Source: Ulota crispa (lineage: Eukaryota; Streptophyta; Bryopsida; Orthotrichales; Orthotrichaceae). Taken from it: a stretch of DNA of 64,000 nucleotides. Positions 46,801-62,500 of the stretch are shown here, in pieces. The stretch covers positions 17,694,002 to 17,758,001 of the forward strand of contig OY987242.1 in the NCBI GenBank assembly GCA_963920765.1, read 5' to 3'. A model generated the notes under the pieces. The model had not been told where the DNA came from. It was given only the letters and a program-made list of their open reading frames with translations, and ran no database searches. Positions within the stretch are counted from its first letter, which is position 1. Each line of letters starts with the position of its first letter. Made by a program: the position numbers and the translations under genes.

Positions 46801-48069
46801 TTACAAACCTCCCACGATCCGTAATTTAAATCACCTAAATATTCAAGTATAACAACAATCAATATATAATAAACTATAAAAACAACAAGGAGCTCAACCA
46901 CCTGACCATAGAGAGAGACTAATTCCCAAAAGAATTAGTCTTTTCACCCTCCAAGCCCCATCTTATACTATTTGTCCTTTTCATAAAAATAGAGTTACTT
47001 TAACTATTTTTGGCTTTCTATCTTCAATACTCCCTCTGTTCCAATATAAAACTTCAAATTAGGCATAGTTCTTGTCCCACTAAAAAGCTCCTTTTTGCTC
47101 ATTTCAATTCTTGAGAAAGCATTTGTCATGTCCAATGATCTCATGGGGGCAAGTTAAGCAATTAAAGAGCATTCCTCTCCTAACAAGCTTGACCTTGCCC
47201 ATATGAGGTATCATTGTTGCTACTATTCTTTATATCATCAATCATGAGGAGCTAGCAATATGTACAAATATGGTACATTTTGCATGGAATTTGGGTGCCT
47301 AGATGGCAACAGCAAAGCTAGAGATTTTGTATACATTTGGTAGATGGTATATTGATTCTAGAATGCAAGTGTCATTAGTACAAAGATTAAAATAATGAGG
47401 AGCCGGCAGCCTTCACAAACTATGCACAAATACGATACTTTTTGCATGGAATTTGGGTGTCTTAACGGCAACATATGAACTTGAGATTTTGCAAATATTT
47501 GGTAGGTGGTATATTGATTCTAGAATGCATTTGTCACTAGCATGATGACTAAAAATTTAGTTAATCCCTCATGGAGAAGTTTTTTGGAGCTTTATAATGG
47601 GACGGAGGGAACATTCATTTACAACCTTCCACTAAACTACAAGTCTCAATTATACTTAGAATTATTTTAAGTATAACGTCACATTATATCTCATCTTTTA
47701 CTTTCCGTTGTCTAACTTCAAGTTCCAACTGTTTGTCTTGTCATCAAGTGTACCTCCTGTACACTTGTCATCCAATGTACATCCCGTACCCTTATCATCC
47801 ATGTAGAGTTGTCTAACTCCAATGCATAAATCCATCATCTGCACATGTCTGCCTTTCGGCCTTTGCATCTTATCTACTAATTTACAATTTATAGTAAATT
47901 AGTTCCTCACCGATTGTTTAACTATTAATTCACAATTCATTGTGAATTAATTCCTTCATCAATCTTTCATCCATCCTCAATGGTTTAATTACTAGTTCAC
48001 AATTTATTATGAACTAGTTCATCCATCAATGAATTACTCATCCATCAAGCAATCATCCGTCAAGGGTCA
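46801..48069. repeat. Insertion splitting a TTAA-family element; possible solo LTR
   Basis: The inserted block starts TGTTACAAACCTCCC and ends GGTCATGACA, a TG...CA arrangement as in an LTR, and itself contains the Stowaway element 47030-47611. A matching target duplication was not evident, so LTR identity is tentative. Confidence 0.3.
47030..47611. mobile_element. Stowaway MITE, large variant (582 bp)
   Basis: The left end CTCCCTCTGTTCCAATATAA and right end TTATAATGGGACGGAGGGAA fit the Stowaway consensus CTCCCTCCGT, with TA at 47028-47029. A homologous copy starts at 63495. The interior shares segments such as GGCATAGTTCTTGTCCCAC between the two copies. Confidence 0.85.
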
Positions 48070-49201
48070 TGACAAGGGGCCAAGTGGGGTTTCCAACTTT
48101 CAACTAAACTATTTTTTGTGATTTTTTGAAACTTTTATAGAAGATGGGGAATTCAAAAATCAACATGGAGTCTAATTTAGGTAGGAGCACCCATTGCCAA
48201 CATTGTACCCAATGGCGTCATTCTCTACACAAAGTAGTCATTCTAGAACTTAAATTTAGGTATGCCATAGATAGCTTATCATTTTGGTGAACGACAATTA
48301 AGCTATCTATGGTGTACCTATATTTAAGTTCTAGAATGACTACCTTGTGTAGAGAATGACGCCATTGGGTACAATGTTGGCAATTCCTACATTTTTTCTT
48401 CATTTTGACATTATATTGAAGAAGTTATGCATGAACAACTAAAAAATGGGAGAGGGCAGGTAGTCCATTTTTTTTTAATTGAAAATTTTAAAAATAAAAT
48501 CTGAAATTGGTTCGTTAAATTTATGCATATGTGGGAAGCTTGGAATCATTCAATTTTGATGATGAGATGAGAGTTATGAGAAGTTAGTTTGCCTATAGGT
48601 ACAGGACTCCCAAACCTCCATTCCTTTTGCCAATCGTAAACCTTGGTGTTTTACTTTTTTGAGCTCTTTGTGTATTTGTTTTTTGATTAATTATTTTCCC
48701 AAATTGTAGTATGCTAAGATTCCTTGCTTTTTACCATTTGGATCAAACTAATTCATATTTTTGAATTTTACATAAATCCTCCAATTTTGCCTAGTGTATA
48801 TGCAAATTTCATGGCCTTATGGCATTGCAAGATTTTACAAAGTATGTTTCACACCTCCAATTCATTTGAAAATTCTCCTACACTTACCCAACTTGGTCTT
48901 CTACTTGGAAAGAATAAACCTCAACTTTGCTTAGAGAATTTTTTTTGATATAGGAGCTGTCAAAGGCTTCTGAAATTTTTGGGCAGCAAAGGAAAAACTT
49001 TTTTATTCACTTGAGATGTCAATATCTCACTCCTCTACATCTAAAAAGAGTTGATTTTTTTCCTCAAGTATCTCCCATAGTCTAAGGCAAGATCTTACGG
49101 CTGAATTTCCAAAAAAAAAAAGTCCCACCTTTCTATTCCTTCCCCCAAAAGTAACGGTTTTTAGTGACTTTCACAGGAAAAAGGGCTTGGGCTTTTAGGG
49201 G
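48070..49201. mobile_element. Long TTAA-family element, left end displaced, carrying a hairpin insertion (copy 9)
   Basis: The right end GGGCTTTTAGGGG is followed by TTAA at 49202-49205. The interior follows the 14597 copy (GAAGTTATGCATGAA, CTCCAATTTTGCCTAGTGTA and later blocks). The hairpin 48181-48390 interrupts it. Confidence 0.7.
48181..48390. repeat. Near-perfect hairpin of about 95-bp arms
   Basis: Left arm from GCCAACATTGTACCCAATGG mirrors right arm CCATTGGGTACAATGTTGGC with few mismatches, around a loop of about 20 bases (near 48280-48295). It is inserted in the long TTAA-family copy, since the sequence either side is continuous in other copies. Confidence 0.85.
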
Positions 49202-49205
49202 TTAA

Positions 49206-52952
<3,747 letters not shown>

Positions 52953-53457
52953 ATATGTAGTAGCTGCATGTACTTGTTTTGGCAATAATCCAAAGATTGC
53001 GTTTTTTCTAACATGATAAATCCATGTAGACAAATTTAAGGAATATTTATTTATAAGGGCACAATGAGTGTTTTTTTTTGGTATTGTACATAAATAGTAA
53101 AAGCTTACATGCTCCCCCTATATGTAGAATTTTTGGAGGGAGGTAGGTGCATTGGCCAAAATCAAATAAGGTAATTTCAAATTTGGCTCCATAAGGCCTA
53201 AAAAAAACCTTGGGCACAATTGTCTAACTAATGTGCAAGTATTGCATGTCTCTTGCCTTAGTTTCTAAATATTCTTGAATTTTAGCTGCAACTTTTTGTC
53301 ACCTCTTAGGGAACAAATTCACAATGCAACCTTTGTAATGCAACATCCCTCACGCACTCTCTAGTTGAGATGCATACTCATAAAATCTGTTCATAATTTT
53401 GGCCATTTAGAGTCCCACTATTTGATATAACCTTTAGATACTGTCACTCATAACATA

Positions 53458-53856
53458 CTGTAGGTTGAGAGCAGAATCAGCATAAAATAATTCCCCAAAA
53501 TTTTGCCCAATTATTTCATAAATTATATTTCAAAAATGCCCAATGTCAAACAAATCAAAAAATTGAAATGCCAAATATTATAAAAGACATTAAGCTTAAT
53601 TAACAATGGAAGGTCAAGGTTGATTTCAAGAGGGCTCAATCTACTCAAATTTTATACCAAGGGCTAATTTTAAAAAGTGAAAGATGCTTAGAAAAAGGCT
53701 TAAGTCTATTAGAAAATTTGGTTGCATACCAAATAACAACAACTTTTTTTGAAAGTGCCCAATCTTGTTTAATTAAAAAATCAAATGCCGAATTAGTTTT
53801 TTCTCAAAAAATAAATGATTCGGCACAGACATGTTGAATTAGCTCTCAACCTACAG
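53458..53856. mobile_element. TA-flanked MITE (399 bp)
   Basis: The inverted ends CTGTAGGTTGAGAGC and GCTCTCAACCTACAG are perfect over 15 bp, with TA at 53456-53457 and 53857-53858, as in Tc1/mariner-type MITEs. No ORF. Confidence 0.82.
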
Positions 53857-54202
53857 TACTAAACTTATATAAATTACTGTAAACTATCTTATTGATGTGC
53901 CGTGCAAATTCACTTATGTTTGAAGTTAGCATCACTAGTGAGGTGTGCATCAATTGAAATAACTTGTGCAGCTTTGGGTCGCTCACATATTCAAACCCAC
54001 TCTCTATTGGTGGTCACAAAAAATTAGGAACCACAATAGTTGCACAATATCATAGCGCAGGGGATGTTTTGGGGTGACGTATCTATACATATCAACCCTT
54101 TGAACACCTGGTTACTGTGATTGCCCCTCTCTAGTGCTTTATAATAGTGTGGCAAGTGTCCACTCATTAAAATATTGTTTCTAAGAGTTGCAAAAATCAA
54201 CA

Positions 54203-54715
54203 AGACATGATGACTTCATGAAAATTACAAGGAGAGCATGGAATCCAACATTGCACCTCTAAATCTTCTCACAATTTAAGTTACCTAAAATATGAGTGTA
54301 TTTGGTGAGGTTGTTCTTTTTGCCTTCCATGATGTACCATGTATTTATCACTTCTAAATCTAAAAGTTACAAATGTCAATTATAATTGAAGAAAAATGTG
54401 TTGGAACTCACTAAATTATATAAGGTAGTTTATGTTGAGTTCCACGTTTCCAATGCAAAATTTTGCGTTGGAAACATGGAACTCAACATAAACTACCTTA
54501 CATAATTTAGTGGGTTCCAATGCAATTTTCTTCTAGTGCAACAATGCATGATGACCTCATAAAATTTACAAGAAGGAGAGCATGGAACGTTAGCCTAATG
54601 ATGTGTCTCCAAATCTTCTCACAATTTGAATTACCTAAAAATATGAGTACATTTGGTGAGGTTGTTCTTTTTGCCTTCCATGATGCACCATGTATCTATC
54701 ACTTCTAAAAACTAT
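54203..54715. repeat. Direct duplication of about 165 bp flanking a hairpin
   Basis: 54203-54365 and 54545-54715 are direct copies (ACATGATGACTTCATG-like start, GTTGTTCTTTTTGCCTTCC inside, TATCACTTCTAAA end). The hairpin 54388-54533 lies between them: arms of about 70 bp from GAAGAAAAATGTGTTGGAAC, centred on GCAAAATTTTGC near 54457. Confidence 0.85.
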
Positions 54716-54979
54716 TAGATGAAAAACGGCTTTCTTCTGTCCTACAGAGTGTTTTGTTTTACCAGGGATGAAAATCGTCCCCTTGGGGCTTTTAGGATTT
54801 CAGCTAGGGTTTAGCACTTCTTCCTGTCTTGCGGGAGATTCAACGTAATTCAACGATTTCTCCGGAATGCATGGCCGATTCGGTCGGACGATGCGATGCA
54901 GCTCAATTGCTTGCTTGTTTGATTGATCGCATGGTCTCGTTGTATTAAAATTATCATTCACAAGAGCGAGTTTATCAGG

Positions 54980-55606
54980 ATGGAGCTCGGAGACAGAGCG
55001 ATCGGCTTCTTGTTGTTGCTCTTCAGTACCACACTCTTCGCTTACTACACGTTCTGGGTCATCATCACGGTAAAGAGCTCTTCCAATCCTTTTGCATATA
55101 TCTTCTCCAAGTCTTTGCATCTCTGAATCATGCGATCGAAAAGCTGGCATTACTTACTCTCTCGATTCAACTTAAGAGGAGCTTTCACGATGAAGCGTAC
55201 ACCCTAAACCCTAAAAATGCCCTAAAAAAAATCCTCGCGTCTATGTAGCATTATCTTTATCACCGATGCTCTGCAATTAGCTACTTATTGATCAAGGAGG
55301 GACTTGACGTGTGCGGTCTTTTGTAACCGGTTCAATTAAAAATAATAATCTCGCTTCTATTTAGCATTGTCTTAATCACCGATGCTTTGCAATTAGGTAC
55401 TTATTGATCAAGGGGGGACTTGATGTTTGCAGCCTTTTGTGGATTCGGATCACTTCGTGCACAGTTACTTCCCTGCACGTGAGTACGCAATCATTATTCC
55501 CGGGATAGCTCTCGCGGCACTCGTATGCTTCGTGCTTGTGTTCGTTGGAGTCGTTATGGTGCGATCCAGCCAGACGAAGGCAAACCCTAAACCGAAGATC
55601 AGTTGA
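54980..55606 (+). CDS. DPM2: DPM2, regulatory subunit of dolichol-phosphate mannose synthase
   Basis: Two exons, 54980-55069 and 55433-55606, join in phase 0 to an 87-residue protein, near the usual 80-84. DPM2 is a small ER membrane protein that stabilises the synthase making dolichol-phosphate mannose for N-glycans, GPI anchors and O-mannosylation. The N-terminus MELGDRAIGF leads into transmembrane helix 1 ending YYTFWVIIT, followed by the signature PFVDSDHFVHSYFPAREYAI, then a second hydrophobic helix (about residues 52-74) and a basic tail. The start is the first ATG and fits the family. Intron 1 has telo-box-like CCCTAAACCCTA near 55201 and an internal duplication of its own 3' end with a disabled acceptor. 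A possible 3'-UTR intron donor lies after AAAATGCAG at about 55614. Confidence 0.95.
55235..55444 (+). repeat. Duplicated intron 3' end within DPM2 intron 1
   Basis: About 95 bp from 55235 is repeated from 55351, offset 116, through the splice acceptor into exon 2. The working copy ends TTTGCAGCCTTTTGT. The upstream copy reads GTGCGGTCTTTTGT, so its AG is replaced by GG and cannot be used. Confidence 0.85.
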
Positions 55607-58600
55607 AAATGCAGGTTTGTGATTGTTTGGCATTGCTTTTTCTTTTGGACATCTGCTTGTTGTCTCTATCTAAGAGTTCTTACTCGAATTGGTGACGTAA
55701 TAATCTGAGGAAAAGCTTTGTTTTTTGGATTGGTGAATATTTCTCGTCTCTTTCACGCATCTTGTGGTCTGTTTTTAATCCATTTTAGTTAACGCAGGTC
55801 ACAAGTGCAGAAACAAAGTTATGCTTATTATGCTATGCGCCAACCCTCGGTTGACCACCCCAGAGGTATTTTGCTTTACATCTTCGCTCACAGATTTTAT
55901 AGCATGGAATTGAGAGCATATGTCTCTTGCAAGCCCTAGGGTTGAGTTCACAAAAATTGTGTCTTGGTGCTGTACTTGCAGAAATTAGGGTTTTTCATAG
56001 ATCGCTGCCCAGGTAGTCTGGTAACCTTTGTAGAATTGAGCGTCAGTTACCTTTCTCCAGTTTTGAGTTTCATCCTGCAATTTGTGCTGGTTTTAGGGTT
56101 CAGCATTTGTATCATTAAATTGTATGCAAATCCGTAAACATTTGATTCTTTCTGTCTCGTCTTGCTTAGTTTTCTCTTTTGTTCATGTCGAGGATCGTGT
56201 ATAGTGCGCTTCTTCTATATTTTGTCTGTTCTGTATGTATAATTTTACAAGCGTGTTTCTACATACGTAGCGTTTTCAATTCTGCTGGTTATGAACACTT
56301 AGACCAGTGTCTACCGTTGTAACCTCATTCATGAAACCACCTTTTATTTCAACATGTCGTAATTAGGGCTCGTTTGGAAATTTAGTAGAAACCTTAAAAC
56401 CGGTACACAAACGTTTCCGTCTTGGCAGGAAAGTAGACAGTGCTGTTTGCATCACTTTATGGATTTTAACATGTGTAGGAGTGTGATTTTTGTTGATAGA
56501 TTTGTATAGACACTGGTTGAAATTGCTTTTTTGTGACAAATTTAACAACAGTATTTTCAACACGATTTTAACACAATCTAACTATAGAATCGTAAAAAGA
56601 ATTTGTGCATAATTGAAGGAAAAATGCATTATTGAGGGAGACCATTACAAATCTCTCATCTTCTCTGATTTTGCTCTAACTATTTTTTTTCTCTTGTGGT
56701 TGGTTTCTTCTTGACTTTTCTTGTTTTTCCCAGCTGTTTTTGGTGTTGACTGTTGAGTTTTATTTTTGTACTTCGATTCCCTGTTCTTGTTGAATATAGA
56801 GTGCCTCATTTTGTACATTTTAGTGTACTTATCATCATGTTAAGTTATAAACTAAAATACAATTGCATCGAAACTTGAAGACGTTGTTGGAGCATTTCAA
56901 TATGCTTTGGATTGTTAGTCTTTCTTCCATCTCAATCAAAATCTTACTTTAGATTTTGTAAAAATTAAAAGGCATGTTGTTACTTTCCTAGAAAATGTGA
57001 GGTGACTACTTGAGATAAATAAATAATTGCATTGGTAATAAACTATTCACGGCCATATGATAGTTTAAACAATAACTTTGAGGTGTTCTGGTTAGTGCAC
57101 CTAAACCTTTAAGCAGCTGAGTTCTAAAGAAAAAATCCTAATTAGATAGCTTTTCAACTTGCACAAATTCACGTAAAGTTGTAGCTTGTTGCAATATTGA
57201 CGAGTTTGGCATCCATTTTTGGAGAGGGAAATTGTAACAAAAACTATTTTTTTCATAAAACATTAATCATATCAATCATAGGTTGAGTTAGGTTTGAGAT
57301 AATCATGCAAGTGAAAGTAAATTTGTTGCCTTCCATTGAAGAAGATTTTGATCCATTTTGTTACTTCTTTGCCTCTTGTATTATTTAGTTTACATAATTG
57401 CACATGTGCATTATTGTTGATGATTTTTCCTCTTTGCATTTTGATGTTTATTTCCCCATTCCATATAAATCAAGAAGGGTCCATCATGTAAAAGCTTACT
57501 TTGCATTTCAACAACTTTGAAAATGACAAGATTTAAATGTAACTATCTTCAACAAAAGCAAAGTTTGAGTCGGTTACATAACTTCACCTCTTTATTTAGA
57601 TTGTCATTTGTGGATGATGCTTCTATATGTGCATGCATAGATATTCTACTTGGGGGTGAATTGAAGCTTTGAAAAAGTTGGTTGCTTGCGATAGAATTGA
57701 AGCTTTGAAAAATTTGGTTGCTTGCAACACTTGGTGTAGTCAATGGCAATGTCTTTGTATAAGGTGCTTATAGCACTAGTAACAATTTTATTAGCATCTC
57801 TTTTGACAAACAGCTCTTGAACTCCTCAACATATTTAGGACAAATGTTGGCAATTGGACTATTCATAGAATGTCCACTTGAAATACTACAGTGGAAATGT
57901 GTAAAGAAGGCACTAATTGATTTTGCTTTTGAAAAAAAATGTATTTGAAGATCTTGTTGCCCCAACATCCATAGCTTCTAAAATTATTTGAAATCCACCT
58001 CCTCTCTCTCTCCCTTCCATACTTGTAATTTGTATTGGCTAACTTTGGTAGTGCTGAATCTAACTTAGCAATTGAACCAACTACTACTGTCAAACTTTTT
58101 AAATGTGCTACAATGTTTATTGTTGGTATTGGAAGGTTTGAAATTACTATCACTCACAAATTTGTTAGTGGGCTTAGAAGTAGAGGTTACACAACTGAAC
58201 AAGTGAATGAATGTGGAGATGTTTTGCTAGCTAACACCTTCACAATGATGCTCATTCAACTGTATTGTCACTATCGTGCTCAACTTCAAGAATGAAAGAG
58301 TTTTTTCTTGTATACATATTTATTGAGTATTCACACATATATCTTTTTTAACCTTCTCTATTTCTAACTAAGCAATTCAGTTTTCCAATTCTAACTAAGC
58401 AATTCAACTTTTCAAGGGTACCACAACCACATACGGTCTCATGAAGAGGTACCATTTACAGGGAGTTTGTCTTTTTTGAGTTTGGAGAGGCCCTAAATGT
58501 ATCATTCATTCAACAGTAATAAAAATATATCACTTTGCAATTTTGTGCTATCCCACTGGCCTCACATACACACCAAACCATCACACAGGAGAAAAATGAG

Positions 58601-59144
58601 GGTTGCTGAAGTATGTCACAATTATTGCCTTCAACATTGTATATTTTCTATATACTAGTCTCTATGTAGGCATCTTTCCATGCACTAGTTTACGACAACA
58701 TTATCATCAGGAATTATAATTGAAAATTACACTAGAACACCGTCATTGGGAATTATGATTGCAAATTTAGTTGTAAAGAACGAAGATACTGCCCATAAAA
58801 AAATTGGTACTTCCAAAAATTAGTAACGGCCAACAGCCTTCATTCCCAACAAATGACATGGGCAGCCTGGCTAACTACAAGTAAAAAAAATTGAATTCCA
58901 ACAATCTTGAGAGCAAAATCTTCATATTCATCGTCCAAGGACCTTCCACGGTTCCACCCCGCCTCTTGCATAAGTTCATTGCTTTCCTAACATAGGTTGT
59001 GTTTTTAGAAAAATACAACACCTTCACGCCCCTCAAATCAATGCAATGAGCTGTATAAGAGGCCAATTCACGTATAAAAAGAAAACGGATTAAAAATCAT
59101 TATTGTTGTCATCCGTGCAAATTGGTGGCTACGGCGTTCAGGGG
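55607..59144. other. 3' flank of DPM2 and intergenic DNA
   Basis: No supported coding exon. A plus-strand ORF at 58035-58295 (86 codons) has a protein-like second half but no recognised family, and sits near a small direct repeat (GAAGCTTTGAAAAA, 57664 and 57703). A lone right-end motif GTTCAGGGG followed by TTAA (59145-59148) marks a fragment of the short TTAA family. Confidence 0.35.
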
Positions 59145-59526
59145 TTAAGAGAACGTTTGACGAGCTTAAGTTTGAAACTCGATGATACTGTGATATAAAG
59201 ACATCACATGGGTTATGGAGATAATATTGGCAGTTGTGGCCCAAAAGTGGTGGTGCACATAGAAAATGAGAGTTGTAGGGTGCCTCCTATTTTAAGTATT
59301 ACAGCAGATAAATTGTTGGAAAAGACATAGAGATTGATGTCCTAGGGGAACCATGCAAAAACTAGTGGCATTATACCGATACCCTAACTTGTGTAGACAA
59401 GGCAAAATGCAACCGAATTTAGAGAGCCGGTACAAGTCATGGATACGCCGCCTTGTGGCCACCTGATAAGTACATACCTCCAAAACATTAGCAGCTAACG
59501 TTCAAAACCGCTGCAACTCAGCTTCA

Positions 59527-62500
59527 TCAATCATCAACATCCTCTGCTTCGTGCTCCTTCAGCTTTGGTTCCAGATCTTCTCCATATTGAATGCAATTGT
59601 CAATGCAAGACAAGAGATATTGGATGCTGCAAAATTGTCAATGACAAGCCTTAATATCATTGGCTTTGCAACAAAGCATAGATCAACTAACTTAATGAAT
59701 GAATTCACACAACGAAACCGTTTGTAACCGAGATTGAGTGCCTGAGGCTCCAGAAAGACTCGGAAGCACCTTAGTGTTAATAAACAAACATGAGAAAGAA
59801 GGAAAAATAACGAAAGAAGACGATAAGTATTTCAAAGGCTGCCCTTGAAAATTAACAGGGAGATGAAATGCCAGGATAAGAAGGGCAAGAGAGCAAATCA
59901 ACCTTTCTTCTTTTCGTATGTCAAGAGGCAAAAAGTTGACCATGCTATAATCATCTACCTGCAAAAACACACATGATCTTCAGTAGTTGATTCTACAACG
60001 GAAGTGCTGATCACTAATACCTTCGCTGTTGACAAACATTCGAAGATTAAAATTTACATGAAATACCTAAACAACGCAGGTTCACCGCACCGAAAAATTC
60101 TCAAATCAAGATTAGAATAAACGGCGGCTCATGAAAAGCATCCAATGAGGTATCACCGAACGATTTAAGGACTCAAAGACTATGATTCCTGTAGCCTCTG
60201 AATAAACGCCTAGAAACTCCCACAAGCCAATAATCAAGAATCTAAAATTTCACATTAGACACTTGAAAAACTCCACCCAAGAACCATAAATTTCCCTGAG
60301 TAAGGATATATATGATACCTGAAGGCTCAAATAACATACATTCAGCATACAGCCTTCCCGAAGGAAACAATAACACAAAATATATGTACATACCAATTCA
60401 GCAAGTGCATGATTCAGTTTCTGGAAGCGTGGCGCCATATGAGCATTTAAGTCGTCAAAAAGAAGTCGTACATCAGGGTCCAAGAACCTGGCCAAATACA
60501 TTGCAGCCAGCCCAAAAACTTAAAAAGCGATTAGGACAAATACATCGCATTAGCATGTCTTGCATTCTCCTTATAATAGAAAACTCTTCCATGATGGAAA
60601 TCACATTAAAATTTATTCTTATATTGCTGGAGATTGACATACAGAATAGAATCAAACTCGTCAAACGACCCCTCTGAACAGTGCACAAACTGCAATAGAA
60701 TGAAGGCACACGTCAAATTACAGAAGAGACCACGTTCTTACCTATCGATATCACGCTTGTTGGGAAGAAGATCGACCTTTGTCAACACGTTGATGTGCGG
60801 AAGTTCTAGTTGAATCATCGCTGAAAGTGAAGCCATACAGCCGCTAATATACTTGGTGACATCTGACACAAACTGTGATAAAGACAAAATACAGAAAATC
60901 AGGAGACAAGCAGTAATAATCATTGACTTCAGTCCAAACGACGGACGATAGGACTCCTTCCAAAATGAAAGCTCACGTAACAAACACTGGTCAATAATAT
61001 CAACTAACCTGCGAGTCAGTCATGTAAACAGCGCAAACATTGAAGTCCCATCTCTTCAGCTGATCCACAAATGTACGAAGCACAGGGATGTGTGAATAAA
61101 GTTCGATCTGACCTGCGCACACACAGATAGTATGAAGTCATCAAAAATCATGTCCTTGAAAACTCAATTGTTCGTGTTAGTGCTCATATTCCAGTGATAA
61201 CATACTCAAGAAGCGACGTATCCACCAGTAACAGAAGACTGTTTCATACATTCCACATGTCCACCCCGTTTGCTACAGTGAGTTCTAAAGAAGAAATTTC
61301 ATCACGTTTAGAGACTCTAAAACAATCGAGAATTATTTTACCCTTAAGTGACAGAGCTCAACATTCGGTTCTTCAAACTAAACGTAGCATATATACACAC
61401 AATAGTAGCAGCTACTTCATTCGCCATAAACTCAGATAAAACTGCTGCAATGTCTCAACGAACGTTGTATCTCTCTATCCACTTTGAGATATCTCCAGAA
61501 CGCCACAATGACGTGCGTTGAAACATCGAAAGGCATTCTCTCCAATATAGCATTTCAAAGACTGTTCCACTTCATTAATTATCATTAAGTTATAGAGAGG
61601 CCGAGATAATAAGCTTACTGCAATCCAAGCGCGGTACGTTAACTATTTAAACCCAGTGCAGAGCATGCAAACAAGTAGTTCATAAATTTCTATTGGTGAC
61701 ACTCAAATGATTCAGTAGTCCAAAACGGAAAAAAAATCATCGGATGGAGTGTTGTTGCACTTTATCTGTCATAACCTCAGATAAAATAGCTCAGACGACT
61801 CAAAGAAAAGTGCAAATTGTCTCTGCATCGACTGACTTGCCACACTTTGTTGACACATATAAGGAGCTCCAAACAGGACCATCACGGCAAATTATTAAAT
61901 GACATAAATAAGGGTCTGCTCTTGTAACCCCATCCGAAAATCACAAATTCCTAAAATATTTTTTCCATTTCTAAGGTATTATTTTTAGGGAAAATTTCAT
62001 GGATACCCATGAAGTTTGCAATATTTTCATAGATACCCCTGCTTTTTCAGAAATATCACAAATACCCTTGGGTCAAAAAATTAAGGCGCTTGTTTTGTTG
62101 TGCATGCCACTTCCCTTCTTCCTTTGTGTACACGCATTTCCCTTCTTCCTTTGTGTACACGCATATCAAGAAAGAAGAAGTGTGCGCACAAAGGGAGAAG
62201 GAAGTGACATGCATAACAAAACGAACGCCTCAAAATTTTGGCCCAAGGGTATTTGTGATATTTCTGAAAAAGCAGGGGTATCTATGAAATTATTGCAAAC
62301 TTCAGGGGTATTCATGAAATTTTCCCTTATTTTTAAGCCTGACTATCGGACATGGAGGAAGACCTAAAAAGTGCAAGTAAGTGCCTACTTGGATATTATT
62401 AGAGCTCTTCCGACTCAGCCACAACACCAACAACGACAACTCAAACAACTAGATGTGCAAAAAAATTAGGAAAAGAACAAACCAGGGCAATCGAAGATCA

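Noticed and set aside
54800..55150. 116-codon minus-strand ORF overlapping DPM2 exon 1
   Set aside because: It is antisense to a confidently identified exon and shows no family resemblance.
58035..58295. 86-codon ORF with a protein-like second half
   Set aside because: No family recognised, no splice partner, and overlapping open frames on the other strand; kept only as a note in the intergenic entry.
62090..62367. ORFs within 61988-62326
   Set aside because: They arise from the inverted ends and the internal 26-bp duplication of a MITE inside a GPN3 intron.
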